A stretch of DNA of 64,000 nt from Clytia hemisphaerica (taxonomy: Eukaryota; Cnidaria; Hydrozoa; Leptothecata; Clytiidae), in the NCBI GenBank assembly GCA_902728285.1, contig CACVBU010000070.1, forward strand, positions 1 to 64,000, read 5' to 3'. Position 1 is the stretch's first letter, and each line of letters opens with the position of its first letter. The notes under the pieces were generated by a model that saw only the letters and a program-made list of their open reading frames with translations, was not told where the DNA came from and searched no databases. Below are positions 50,159 through 62,195 of the stretch, piece by piece. Made by a program: the position numbers and the translations under genes.

Positions 50159-52404
50159 AAATAAAAAATGCGCCAGAGTTCGAGTGTCACCACTATGCAT
50201 CATGATATCTGTGTCTCGCGTGCACAGAACCAGCGGTGTCTGGGCAGCGCTAAGCGTTCTGACTTGAAGAAGGAGGGATTTCTACTTCGTAAGGAGTAGG
50301 ACACATTCCCCAGTGGCGAGGGCTCATATCATCACCAATAATGCACCAATGAGGCAATCGGTATCAATAATGCACCAATGAGGCAATCAGTACCAATACT
50401 GACAGTAGACTGACTCTCTATATCTTTTTTTCTTTAAAAAATCTGATGGTCACGACCAGACTGTATTCTACAATCATTAAAGGCACTCTTAATAGATTTA
50501 TTTACTGGGTCTCTAGCCGTTTGCGTAAATGTATGAATGGGCTTTTTTACTTGCGTAAATACGTGAAAATTAAAAAAAAGCTGTGTGAATGCGTGAATTG
50601 AAGGTCCAATTTGGAATTTGGGTAGGGGGGGGGTTGGCATTTACACAATATTTGACTATTACTCATTTTGTTATTTGCAGAAAAGAATTGGGTACAGAGT
50701 TGAATAACCAAACAAATGCTTTAAAGTTAGTCAACACCATTTAAGAATAAGATGCAAGTGAGATTAATTTTATTTTATAAATAATAGGCAATACCCGCAA
50801 ACTTATTAGAAGGGGGCCAAACCTTAGGATCCTTTTCTAGGACGCAACCACATGATTATGATTTAGACAAAATTTGACGTCAATCGTATTCGAGCTGACA
50901 GTATTTCAAACTTCAAATGGCCTATATCCTCGTCTGTTTAAGTATGGGACTTGTTGTAGTATACTTTTTTTGTCCAAAATTTCATGCTCTATGCGATGGT
51001 ATCAATCGTTTGTTTTGAACACGATTGATTTTCAAAAATTGAGTTTCAAAAATCGTCGATTTTTTACCCATTTTTTGCCTTTACAGTTTTGCCTGAAGCG
51101 TCAGTCTTTGGCCAATAAAAAATTTTACCAGGCCTTAGTAGCCGACCCCCCTCGCGAGAATGTCTTCAAATACATTAAACTTTTGAATGGAATTCATGTG
51201 GTTGTCACAGATCCTAAGGTTTGGCCCTCTACTATATGCAAGTATTTTTAAAGTAGTATGTATGAACAGAGAAATGTAAACAGTTTGTTCAAAATAGAGT
51301 GCAAACAATAGAAAAACAAACTTACAACGTCTTCTTCTTTTCTTGACCGCCATTTTGTTTTATCTGTTGAATATTCAATAATTCTCTTGACCTTTTTCTT
51401 GTAACTTTTACTCTTCATCATGGCATGATAATATTATTGTGTTTTATTGTTCATTTATTGTTCTATTATTATAAAAACAAAGAAGATAAAGATTAGAAAA
51501 AGAAAACTCATTTTTCTTATTTTGCCATATATTTAAATATCGTCAACAAGCACACCCTCGCCTTGTTTGACAGCAAAGACTGAAATGACGTCAATTTTGA
51601 CAAATGAAGACATCATACTGTATAATTGAAGATTGACATTACGAATGTCGTTTTTGTAACTTTTTAAAAATCTGACTGAGACTGCCTGAAACGGCACGAA
51701 ACTCCGAGTATCGGAAAATAAATTTGTCTCTATTCTTGACTGAAAAGAAGTAATATATATAATATTCAATACAATTGTATGAAAAAGAAACACTTAAAAA
51801 ATGAGATAGCTTATCACTGTCACGCCTCCGTTTTTCAAATCATTCTATTGTTCTAGTTTTTGCCTTATTTTGCGCCCTCGACGCATGATTATTCCAGCGC
51901 AAAAAAACACAGAAATCATTGTTCTTATGCAGGGCTCAAGGGGAAACAAAAGTGAAATGGAAATTCTTTGAAAGAAGAATGCTAGAAACAAACCAATAAG
52001 ATGTCTTTGATAAAGAATAGATTTTGTGATGTATGATAGCTCAAAATTCAAGTTAGAGCATCTTCTATACGATTAAAAAACGGGAACAAAAATTTAAATC
52101 CTGAAGATCACAATATCTTGACAAACATGTATACATTTTTTTGGTGCACCAGGAAGAATTAGCAGATGTGGTTTTTAAATTCCTCACCCTTCTTCTGATA
52201 AATATACTAAGTTTCTGCCTTCAACTATGTTTCAACTACACTTTTTCATCAATGGTTGCAATTTTTTTCTGTTTCGCAGCAGACAAATTTAGCAAAAACG
52301 TTTGGCAATTTACCAATTTGCTGTCTAGCCCCTGTCCACAGTGCTATATTCTGCTGGAAAGCTAACATGGTGTCCATCAGGTTTTCAGGTCCCCTATCTG
52401 GGGT
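50159..52404. other. Downstream of lectin B, no gene recognised
   Basis: A 30 bp tandem repeat AATGCACCAATGAGGCAATC lies at 50338-50395, and GCGTGAAT/GCGTAAAT words at 50520-50600 recall those at 2700. Short frames (50874-51251, 51533-52051, 52141-52365) are AT-rich and lack motifs or conserved splice structure. Confidence 0.4.
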
Positions 52405-52722
52405 CTAACACCCCCATTTGGTTATTTTGGTCTTCCCCCACTTATCCTTGGAAGAATATTTTTGTGACCAACCGACTCGCTATATTTTCCATAATAACTT
52501 AACAAAATTAACAATTTCCTGCAACGAACACACAAATGCTGGAAATATAGACACATTTTAATTATCGTTTTGAAATATTATACCTATTTTTTGCACTTTC
52601 TACCCCAACTTCCCATAAAATTTCCTGAAATCCCCCATTTGCATTAGTCCCCCCATCAAAGTGAAAATATTAACTTCCCCCTCAAGGCCGAAATTTGATC
52701 CCCCGTCTTCCTGGGGGTGGAT
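52405..52722. repeat. C-run-rich interspersed element
   Basis: TAACACCCCCATTTGG, TTCCCCCACTTATCC and GATCCCCCGTCTTCCTGGGG match, inverted, the G-run element at 9411-9790. Confidence 0.5.
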
Positions 52723-53460
52723 TCCACAGCTAAGTTCACAGGCTTTCTTTTAGTAAAAACCGGAACGCTTTAGCATGCATAGAAAAAAGTTAGTTAGAAG
52801 GGTTCAAATTTCATGGAAAAATGAAATGTTTGGTTTGATGTCAACAAAAGTTGCATGACTTCTGGAGACCGGATGCTAACTTTAAGGCTTCAATAAAAAC
52901 TGGACATTTGATATCTTTTTACATTCTTTTTTCAGTGATGAAAGTCATACGAAGCATGCTCTACTACCGTGATCTACTTTTCTTTGAATACCGTTGTTTT
53001 GCATAATATTCACTACCGATGTCCAAACTTTACAATATATCTCCAGAACTAACAGATTTTTTGAAATTCTGTAAAAAAAGTCCAAGCTCCTAAATAGTTA
53101 GATTACTATATTCTGTGAAAAAATCATAATCATCAGTAAAATACGCCTTATCTATTCAAGATCGAAGATAAAAATTTGCGAAGAAAAACAAACCTTGAGC
53201 ACAAAAAAATATTTTTAACACACTTTTTTCCACAGATAAAACAAATAACTTTTAATTTATAGACTTACCTTCCCCAAACATAAGAAGCCTCTACTAGTTA
53301 AAGTAAATGAGAGAAGATAAGAAAAAACCTTAACATCAACCAGAATTTACAACCTTTCGTCCAAAGCAAAAAGACATGCTTTTCTTACTGCCATTTTGTT
53401 TTAGAATGTGAATTACTTTCCGTGCAAGATCACATATGGAATTTTTTTTCATCCAATCAG
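52723..53460. other. AT-rich flank of the long-TIR transposon
   Basis: No gene, RNA or structured repeat recognised. Confidence 0.4.
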
Positions 53461-56400
53461 TAGGGGATGGACTATGACATAATTTTTTTGTGGACCATAT
53501 ACAAAAGTTGCTAAATATCCTAAAAACAGGTAAGAAAGTGAAATTTTTTATGGGGGACCCTTTTTAAGGGTCCCCCGGACCCCACTTTTGCGGGGCCCAT
53601 AGCCCAAACCCGCCTACAAAATAGGCTTGTAGCAACTTTTTCAAAACATAGGCATGTGACACACCAAATTGTCAGAAATTTCATGTAGATTCCAAAAAAC
53701 ATCACAACTAGGGGTCAAAAATCAAGCTAGAAAAAGTTATAGCTATTTTTTGACAGTTTTTTTACGAAAAATAATGTAAAATTATAAAATTTTACCATAA
53801 AGAACACAATATGCTTTGAGCTTGAAAATATATTTACATACAACACATTGAATATCACTAAATGTACTGTTATAATGGTGTAACTGGTTAAAAAAATCAT
53901 TTATTGTTTGAAAATATTCAATTTTGTTGTAATATCATCTGCAAGTTGTTTAAGTATGAGGCATCTAATTCTAACGGTGCACTGGTAAGCAACCTTTTCC
54001 ACCTTTTTAATGATTTGTTCATATTTTGTATCTTGAATATCTGCTTCCTCTGGGAATGTCCATTGGCTGCCAGCTTTGTCCTTTCTTGAGAAATATGAAA
54101 CTTTCAAGCAATCCTTGTCAACTGAATCTATCACACCTATGAATGAAAAGAGAACAGTTAGCATGGTTCTAAACTAAACTGGAAAAAGGATGGAAAAATG
54201 TTCCATTGCAACCCAACTCACCTAAATACCATGTATATTCTGTGCTATCCTCCTTTAGCCATGCAGCTGCTACATGCATTCCAGGAGTGTATTCGTTTTT
54301 CCCATGTTCAGCATCTTTAGATGGTTCTTCAATAGCGGCTACCTGATCTTCAGGTTGATCGATCTGTATTGAACCAAATGCTGTCTCTGAAAATATGAAC
54401 AAGTTATTTTGATTACCCATGGCAGAGTAAACAAGCTTAGTCCAGTACACTCCTGACTTTCTTACTTATTATTTTTTTCTTTGAAACTGATATGATAATT
54501 ATGATTTTCAGAATAGATAGATATTCTTTCTCTTACCTTCTAGGGCACACAAAATGTTTTTAAGATCAGCCATGGATATGCTTTTTGCTGCCTTCGCTCC
54601 TTCAAAGTATCTTTCTAAGCCATCCTGATAATCATCTGAGCTGAGCTTCTTTCCATTTTTCTTCAATCTGAACATTGCCTTGTTATCACCAAATCCTGAA
54701 CAAGCCTTGGCATATCTAACTTCTCTATACATACGATCAACCTTCTCTTTACATTCTTCAAACGATTCCATGAATTTGATGACATCTTCTTTGCATGTGA
54801 ATGGTCCAGGAATATCTTGACTTTTTAAAAACTGCAAATCTTTCAACCTTTTCTCTTCATTCTTTGCATTCAGTAAATCCTTTTCTTTGTAACCTTTTTC
54901 CTGGAGCTTTCTCATCTTCTCATTCCAATTTACTTTGATGGACTCAATTGCTTTAGATTGTGCCTTGTATTTCCTAAATTCTCCTGGTGAAACTTTTGCC
55001 AAAACATCTGCTGAAGACTTTATGACTACCTTACGTGATGCTGACTCTAAATTTCTGGATCCAACTCTAACAGTGCAAGCATAGTTGAAGCTACCAACAT
55101 TTCTTTCTTCTCCTATATTGTGCACATCAACATATGCGTCAAGCTTCTCCAATTCATCAGAGGTTGCTGTCGAGATTTTGAATACATTTGTTTCGTCATC
55201 TGCATTCTTACCAAACCCAAATATTGCTCCTTTCTGATGATGAAATCCTTCTGCAAACTTCTCCAGTGCAATGCGAATGATCTTCTCAATCTCTTTGGGA
55301 TATTTGTTGATGTTTTCCTGCAGCGATTCTAATAGAAATTTCTTCTTTGGAAGGGAATTTTGGAATGTGTCTTCAGAAACAAAGGTAAAGACTCTGTCCA
55401 ATGTGAGGAGGCAGGAAGTTTGTATCTCTGTCAGCTCTTTGTAAAGTTGAGAAAAGCTTTTCAAGATCAGTGAATAATTTGTCTCTGTGTTCATCAACAA
55501 TGCGTGATACGGTATTGTCACATGGATGCCTAGAAATGAATAGTGAAAGTTATGATATACTGCCTAAAGGACTTCACATTACATAATTAACAACCAGTGG
55601 CCATAGTGAAGCAAATACAATTGTTAAAACACATCATTACAAAATGAGCTTCCAATGGTTAAACTTGATTAAAACTACCAATAGTACTAACCAAGTAAAG
55701 AGATGGCAGCAAAAATTGGTTTAAGGATTTCCATCTGTACAAAACTTCTGTCGATGATGGCAATGTTGTTTAGGATGTCAGAATACTTTTCAAGGTAGGC
55801 AGCAATGTCATCAATCAGATAGATCAAGCTGATGCAGCACACAGGCAGTCTGTTGAATCTGGAATCTTTCAATGAAAGTGAGACATTCTCCTTTGGTTGG
55901 ATAAATTCCCCAAAGTGAGTGCTGTAGTTCCAAGGCTTTGCTGAGAAATCTTTGCAAATGAAATTTGAGAGGCATTTCACTGCCTTGATGGGAAAAGATT
56001 CTCTCCGAAAGTCAACATCAACATAGAAACAATCTGCCAATTTCTTCCCGCCAAGATGATTGTGAATCTCCTGACAAAGCTCTCTTATCTTCCTATCAAA
56101 CATCATCAGCGGGTGGACATTGCAAAGCAAGGTTTTTGGAACATCATCAATAGCCAGTTCTTCACAAACAGACTCAATAACACCAATGTTATGTGCAGTG
56201 CTATCTGACATCACAAAGGAAATTTTCTTCAATATATCTTTATTGCTGTACTTCCTATTGCTTGACGCAGACAGGATATCAAATGTTGTTATTTGCAGAT
56301 CTTTTAATGTCTCTTTTGTTTCAGAAAAAACACCAAAGGTTGGAAGTGATCTTCGGACTCCATTTATGGACAGTGACTGCACAACATAGCTTCCAACTTG

Positions 56401-58549
56401 ATTCATCCCTGAACCATCATTTGAGTAGACAATACATGTACTGTTTGTTTTATCCTCCATAATGTCCTCAACAAGAAGACCCAAAGCCATAGCCTCAAAT
56501 AGTTTTGAATTTACTCTTGAATTTTTTCTCATTGGTAGAGTGTTGTCATCTATTTCTACATCACGACTGTATGACTTCCATTTCCCAAACTCATTTCTTC
56601 CAAATAAGTCATTTGCAGTTTCTCTCACAGCAGCTTCTGCCTGCTCATACGACATGTGGTAGACAGAAATGAATTTTTCAATCAGAACATAGTATTCTGG
56701 ACGAACGCTTTGAAGACCGGAACGAATATGCCTGTATTCTAATGGGAGTGGATCATTGCTGATATTGCTGAAGACTGGTACATATTGAAATTTTGGTCTC
56801 TTCTTCAGAGGCTCTTCAGGTTGAAAATCATCATCCATGATGTCCTCCTCTCCTTCGGATTCAGATATTTCCTGATGGGAGTTGTTTTGAAAGAACTCTT
56901 CAGAGTAGGATTGGTTCGTTGATCGATTTAGTCTTTCAAGTTTCCGGTTGTGGCTAAAATGAATAAAGTGTTGGACTCATATCATAGAACCTCATTCAGA
57001 ATAATAAGTATGAAAGCCTGTTGTTTTACACTTTTGAGCCCTTCTTGGAAATGACTCGTTTTACAAAGTGATATCCTTGGGATATAAACCTACCTTATTT
57101 CCCACTTTCTATCAGTGTAAGTTGAACAGAAGTCTTTCCGGGGGGTTTGGTTCTGATTACTGTAAAAAATCCAGTCTCTTTCACACATCTTGACATCCCA
57201 TAGGCTTTCTTGCTCCTTTATTCTTTCTCTTGAACCTAAAAATAACCAAAAATTAGTTTAATCACCCAAAATAGGTTAGTGCAGAAACAGTTATAATAAG
57301 ATTTATCGACTATACACATGCTATACTATTGTAAAGATGAAAAACTCACCAATAATGTCGAACAAATGCCTTTGTTTGTTGACAAATCGCTCATATCTTT
57401 TCCAATATTCGCTCGATTTACTTGAATTGCTTCTTTTCTTCAATGTTGTAAAGTTATCAAATAACAAAATAATATCTTTTTCCACTGATCTTACGTCTTT
57501 GGGGTATACATTGCAGAAAATCCATTGCAGACAACATCTTTTGCAACTTTACGTTCAAAGTTATCTCTTGCGCCAGGGTTTGACATTTTGACAGTGAGCA
57601 AATATTCCAAAACTTCAAGCCCATTTGGCAAAACACCCAGAGGAAGACACTCAAGAATTTCAATTTTCAAACAATTTTCGCATTTATTGCATTCCTCTTT
57701 CCACACCTGAGGTAATGTGTGATGTTCTTTGCAAAGAAAATAGTTCTTATTTCTTGATGTTCTTTTCAGCTTTGGTTTTGACTGTTCCTCATTATCAAGC
57801 TTGATATACTCCCTTGCTCTTGTCTTTAACACCTCTACTTCATTAAATCCTGTATCATTCATTCTCAATTTTTGTTTTCTCTTTTGTATTACTATCTATA
57901 TAAACAAAAAAGATTCAATTTACACTCAAAACTGGAAAGCATAAACTCACATGCTCTTCTCTGCTTCTTCTTCCTTACTTTGTTTTGAAGCTACCATTTC
58001 CTTTTTCAAAATTTGCATTGTCATTCTTTTGGCATTTTATACTGACCAAAACACAATAGTACATAATACTTATTTATTAGTTTAAACTTTATTATTCCTA
58101 ATTAAGTTATAACTACAAAACAATACAGTACTATTTAACAAAATATTACTTGAATAAAACTTAGAAATTTATCATTGAACCATCATGTCTAGTCCGGAGT
58201 TTTGTTAAATTTTTGGCAAGTTTTTGTAAATTTTCATCAAAAAGCTGAAAAAGACACAATGAAAACTTTTAAATGCTTGATTTTTGACCCTAGTTGTGAT
58301 GTTTTTTGGAATCTACATGAAATTTCTGACAATTTGGTAATGTCACATGCCTATGTTTTGAAAAAGTTGCTACAGCCTATTTTGTAGGCGGGTTTGCGCT
58401 GTGGCCCCGCAAAGTGGGGGTCCCGGGGGACCCTTAAAAAGGGTCCCCATCAAAATTTCACTTTCTTACCTGTTTTTAGGATATTTAGCAACTTTTGTAC
58501 ATGGTCCACTAATTATAATCAAAATTTTTTTCTCACAGTCCCTCCCCTA
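53461..58549 (-). mobile_element. 5.1 kb DNA transposon with long TIRs
   Basis: Inverted ends of about 240 bp are near-identical (53490-53727 against 58275-58511) and extend, with more differences, to TAGGGGATGGACT at 53461 and its counterpart AGTCCCTCCCCTA at 58549. The TIRs contain a small hairpin (GGGGACCCTTTTTAAGGGT...) and GTTGCTAAATATCC. Between them is one seven-exon gene on the minus strand and nothing else. I see no convincing target duplication: CCAATCAG on the left against ATAAGAGT on the right. TAGGGG ends would suit a hAT-like element, but the missing 8 bp repeat leaves the class open. Confidence 0.8.
53901..58024 (-). pseudogene. Seven-exon transposase-like gene, broken by a frameshift
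   Basis: Exons, 5' to 3': 58024-57951, 57895-57350, 57235-57094, 56953-55692, 55529-54537, 54386-54222, 54136-53901; GT-AG introns, phases agree except inside exon 2. There the frame holding KNYFLCKEHH...CNKCENC changes near 57535-57545 to the one holding WIFCNVYPKDVRS. About 1,140 residues in all. The N-terminus has a Cys/His cluster (possible zinc binding). Exon 4 has YSNDGSG, then VMSDSTAHN about 70 residues on, then CNVHP, a pattern like the DD..C-x2-H core of RNase-H-fold transposases of the hAT/Zisupton type. Exon 5 is Lys-rich with predicted helices. Exons 6-7 join into WYLGVIDSVD...VSYF...WTFP, resembling a Tudor-type barrel. From memory, similar predicted proteins are common in corals and anemones without a named function. 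The family call is inference. Confidence 0.65.
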
Positions 58550-58573
58550 ATAAGAGTTGCATTAAGCTCTTTG

Positions 58574-58808
58574 TCAAATTTTGTAGGATGAGTAATATAG
58601 GGGAAAGTTTTTGAACATTAAATCTACATGATCATTGGTTTCTCTGCGTTTGTTAGCTTTGAGAAGATCAATGTTGAAGTCACCCATTAAGATTATCTGT
58701 TTATTTTCTCGGCCAATCTTATTCAAAAAACTTTCAAGTTTTTCATTAAAGAGTTTGATTTTATTGCTTGGGTGACGATACACAACTCCAACAATGTAGT
58801 TACTTAGA
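58574..58808 (-). pseudogene. LINE endonuclease fragment
   Basis: The minus frame reads GVVYRHPSNK ... ILMGDFNIDLLKANKR, the central part of an AP-endonuclease (EEP) domain of a non-LTR retrotransposon; GDFN is the diagnostic catalytic motif. It is cut off at the ambiguous base at 58810 on its 5' side and ends at a stop at 58574. Probably a truncated copy, 25 bp from the right end of the long-TIR transposon. Confidence 0.75.
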
Positions 58809-58809
58809 G

Positions 58810-58810
58810 N
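58810..58810. other. Single ambiguous base (N), possible assembly join
   Basis: The only N in the window. The LINE fragment similarity stops exactly here, and the sequence to the right is unrelated, so the base may mark a contig join. Confidence 0.6.
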
Positions 58811-59101
58811 CTCCTGACTTTTCCAGGATTTTCGCTATTTTTCTCCCGGGAACTGGCATGAGATTAGAAAGGGTTTTTTCTAAAGGTAGGTATGGAAAAA
58901 CTTGTGTTCACTCACAAAACTGGCTACTGTAACTTTTTAAAGCTTGTTTTCTAACTACCTAGAGTCTTTTCAAGAATGGAATCTTATTGTGCTGGGAATG
59001 AGAATCGTTATGCAAGCCAGGTCCCAGCCTGGAAATGGTGCACATAATTTGGCGTGAGGCAGTAATTACGTTTGGGGTACGTGTAGGAGTGGATAAAGTA
59101 C

Positions 59102-60864
59102 CGTGAGAGTGGGTAACTTGCATCAGTGGAGGCTAACATGCATAGCCCTAAAATGAATGACCTGTCTGGTGGTCATTAAAATACAAAGTTAAATCAATTA
59201 ACAAAAATGGTAGAGTAGAGCTGTCAGTCAGGACCTCATTTCACTTTATCGATATTATGCAAACGGCAGTGTGCGCTAAATTATTTTGGTTTCGCTTTCG
59301 ATTTCAAGCAAAGGTCTTAGCAACAGAGTGTGCGTGCATAGCAACGGGGCTGGGTGGAAAAATCTAAACATAGAATTCAAAAAAAATACTGATCATCGTA
59401 TAGAGCACTAAAAAATAACCCCTTTCTATGTTTAGTTTGTTCTACCTTGGATTATAACTGAAAATATCTTCAAAAAACCTTTGTCCGCTATCAGCCCGCG
59501 CGGTAATCTTGCCTGCTTCAATCCTTAGATAATGAATAAGAAAGGTGCGCTTAGCTAAGCCGTGCTCGCGGGCGATAAATTTATGTTTACTTACCTTGTA
59601 TATTTTAGTGGTATTTATCCAATGAAAATGATGTTGACAAAATATGCACGACGCTGACAAAATATGCATGGCATTGATTATGACATCATTAAATATGTCA
59701 ATGTCGATTCAACGCCCGTTAAAGAAAATAATTTGTAGATAGTTCTTTTTATCTTGAAATTTAGAAATACGAACAAAAAAAGAATCAAATTTAATATTTG
59801 TTTCCTATCTAGATTATATTAGCGTTAGAATACGAAAAATGTTCACGAAAAATATTTTGCAATGACGGTACGCGCAAATGCGCCCACGGGAAAGTTCAAA
59901 TTTTTAATTATCGGGAAATCGAGGAAACTGGTTCACCATGTGGATAAAAAACGTACGGAATGAAACCTGACAGAAGGCTTTCAACCAGACTTATTCAGAT
60001 AAAGCTATAAGAGGTTCATTACTTGTGGATTATTATTTACTAAACTTTGCCAAATTAAAACGCGCAAAAATATCATATGACGTATGACCATGGCTTCCGT
60101 TCACTCCGATCATGATTCTGATCACGTGATGTTTTGACTTTTTTAAACCATGAAATCATTTGTTTATACCGCACTAAAGGCCTTTCTAGATTACTGCGCA
60201 AAAAAAACGGGGGTCAGCATGAACTTTAAAGCCTACTGCGGGAAAGGGAAATGGTTTTGAAGAACCAAATATATGCAAAAAGGCTTTAATATCATCCAAA
60301 TATTACAAAAACAAGTGAAATTTACATGGTTGATCTTTATAAAGTTTGATCTGATGGTTTGTTGTAAAAAAAGTTGACCCGTGTTGGTTTTATAGCCTAT
60401 CTTTTTGGATTTGTGAGAAGACAAATGTTATTGTGAAGAAAAGTCATTTGGAAGTGTAATCATACCCTTTCTAGGGAACTGGACCAACATTTTTTAAGTC
60501 AGAATTCATTGCCTGTAATGCCGCATGCTGCTGGTGGTTGTTGTAGGTCTGGTGGAAAATGGTTTTATTTCTGAATATAAACATTACTGCAGCTAGAATA
60601 TTTTCTTTATTTTGAAAAACAAAAGGTTCAAGGTTTGTTTACTTTTTATTTTACTGCATTTCTCTGTCTTATTCTGCTGTAGTAGGCAATTGAAAACTCC
60701 TGATTTTTTGTTTTTGTCAGTGCTCGCTCGGCAGCCATTTTGAATTTTTGTTTTTGATGTCTGTAACTCGGCAATTTCGTGACCTCTACAGAATCGACGA
60801 TTTTGCCTGAGGGGAACAGCAGTGGCATGTTAGCCTCCACTGATGCAAGTTACCTACTCTCACG
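59102..60864. repeat. Inverted 40 bp arms 1.7 kb apart
   Basis: GTGAGAGTGGGTAACTTGCA ... GGAGGCTAACATG (59104-59141) is mirrored at 60825-60864. The interior has no long open frame; a 64-codon minus frame at 60646-60840 runs into the right arm. Either a non-autonomous element or two opposed copies of a repeat. Confidence 0.5.
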
Positions 60865-61273
60865 TGTCACGATAAGATATTGGCGTAAGTAAAGCATTTC
60901 AAGACAAGAGGAGCTCTGACGACCATCGAAAAATTGTTTTGCTCGCGTTACCACCTGCGCACCTGTCCCTGAGTTACTGGTGTGATTAAAAGAAAAACCA
61001 GGAAAGTTTTTGACCGCCTGTCCGCCCGCTTGCATTTTTAACACCCGTTGCGACGACGCGAACAGAGCATTTTCTCGATGACCGCTTTACAAAGTTACAC
61101 ACTGGGGGGCTTACAACACCCAAATAACCCCCCTCCAATTTCAACTCCTTGAAGTTCTGCAATGGAACTTTTTTTGGCGTAGACCTTTCAGTTTAAATTG
61201 AAAAAATAAGAATTTCATGACATGGCCATTGTTGTTGATTTTGCAATCATCAATGTTTCCAGAGCGCCCAGGG
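60865..61273. other. Unassigned, somewhat GC-richer sequence
   Basis: Includes CACCTGCGCACCTGTCCC and CCGCCTGTCCGCCCGC. The minus frame at 60850-61044 (KNFPGFSFNHTSNSGTGAQV) could be a remnant of an interspersed element; I cannot identify it. Confidence 0.3.
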
Positions 61274-61811
61274 CCAGACGGTGTCAATCGAACGAATCGA
61301 ACGCCAAATCAATCGAACGCAATTGAACGCAATCGAATAATTGCAATTCGATTGTCGAACGCAATCGAATCGCAATCGAATATTACCCAGGATTTGCTGT
61401 TTGTATATATTCGATTACGTTCGATTGATTCAATATTAGATTTTGTTCGCTTTAGTATGGTACTTAAGCGCTCGGCCGCCCACGCTAAGAAGCTCTAACA
61501 GAGTGATCCAATTTAATTTAATCGCAATCAAACTCATCGTACATAATCGTAATTGAACGATATCGAAGATTAATCCAATGTAATTGACAATCAATCGAAT
61601 CAATCGAACATATAGTCAACAATCAATATTGATTGCAATCGAACCAATCTAACCTTACTCGAACGCAATCGAATATTACCCAGGAATCGGCCGTTCGATT
61701 GAGATTCGATTACGTTCAACAATCGAATCGCAATTATTCGATCGCGTTCGATTACGTTCGATTGGTTCGATTGTGATTTTTGTTCGAAGTTGTTCGATTG
61801 ACACCGTCTGG
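61274..61811. mobile_element. Fold-back element built of AATCGA/TCGATT words
   Basis: Ends CCAGACGGTGTCAATCGAAC and GTTCGATTGACACCGTCTGG. The sequence is saturated with AATCGAACGCAATCGAAT-type words on the left and their complements on the right, so most of its 538 bp can pair with itself. Confidence 0.75.
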
Positions 61812-61814
61812 CCA

Positions 61815-62195
61815 CGACCCTGGACACCGCCGTACATTGTACGGTGTTGTACGGTGGGTGTACGGTGGGGTGTACGGTGGATTTCGAGTTAACCTATTTC
61901 ACCACCGTACCAAATTTATTTCAGTTTCAGAAAGCATGCAAAGTTTTAGATATTCAACCGTGGTCGGACTTACTGAAAAACTTCTAAGTGGGAAAAACTT
62001 TCTTTGGTACATTAAGTTTGACCATGGAACTTGTCTTTCGCGATCGCATTCCCACCGTACTATTGTACGGTGGGAAATTTAATGTACGGTGGGAAAATGT
62101 ACGGTGTTTTCAAAGTTAACCTTTAATTCCCACCGGACATTTAAATCAAGCCCCACCGTACAACACCGTACAATGTACGGCGGTGTCCAGGGTCG
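61815..62195. mobile_element. Fold-back element built of GTACGGTG words
   Basis: CGACCCTGGACACCGCCGTA at the left is mirrored at the right (TACGGCGGTGTCCAGGGTCG). Next inside is CATTGTACGGTGTTGTACGG, again mirrored. Immediately adjoins the previous fold-back element. Confidence 0.75.

Noticed and set aside
50874-51251. 125-codon plus frame after lectin B
   Set aside because: No signature and AT-rich codon use; nothing to support a gene.
55120-56662. Plus-strand frames of 61-89 codons
   Set aside because: Antisense shadows of the transposase exons.
53461-58549. Calling the transposon a hAT element outright
   Set aside because: TAGGGG ends and the C-x2-H pattern are suggestive, but no 8 bp target duplication is visible and the protein core is only loosely similar by eye.
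61217-61827. Short frames with NRTNQSNAIERNR-like peptides
   Set aside because: Translation of AATCGA words in the fold-back element, open on both strands.
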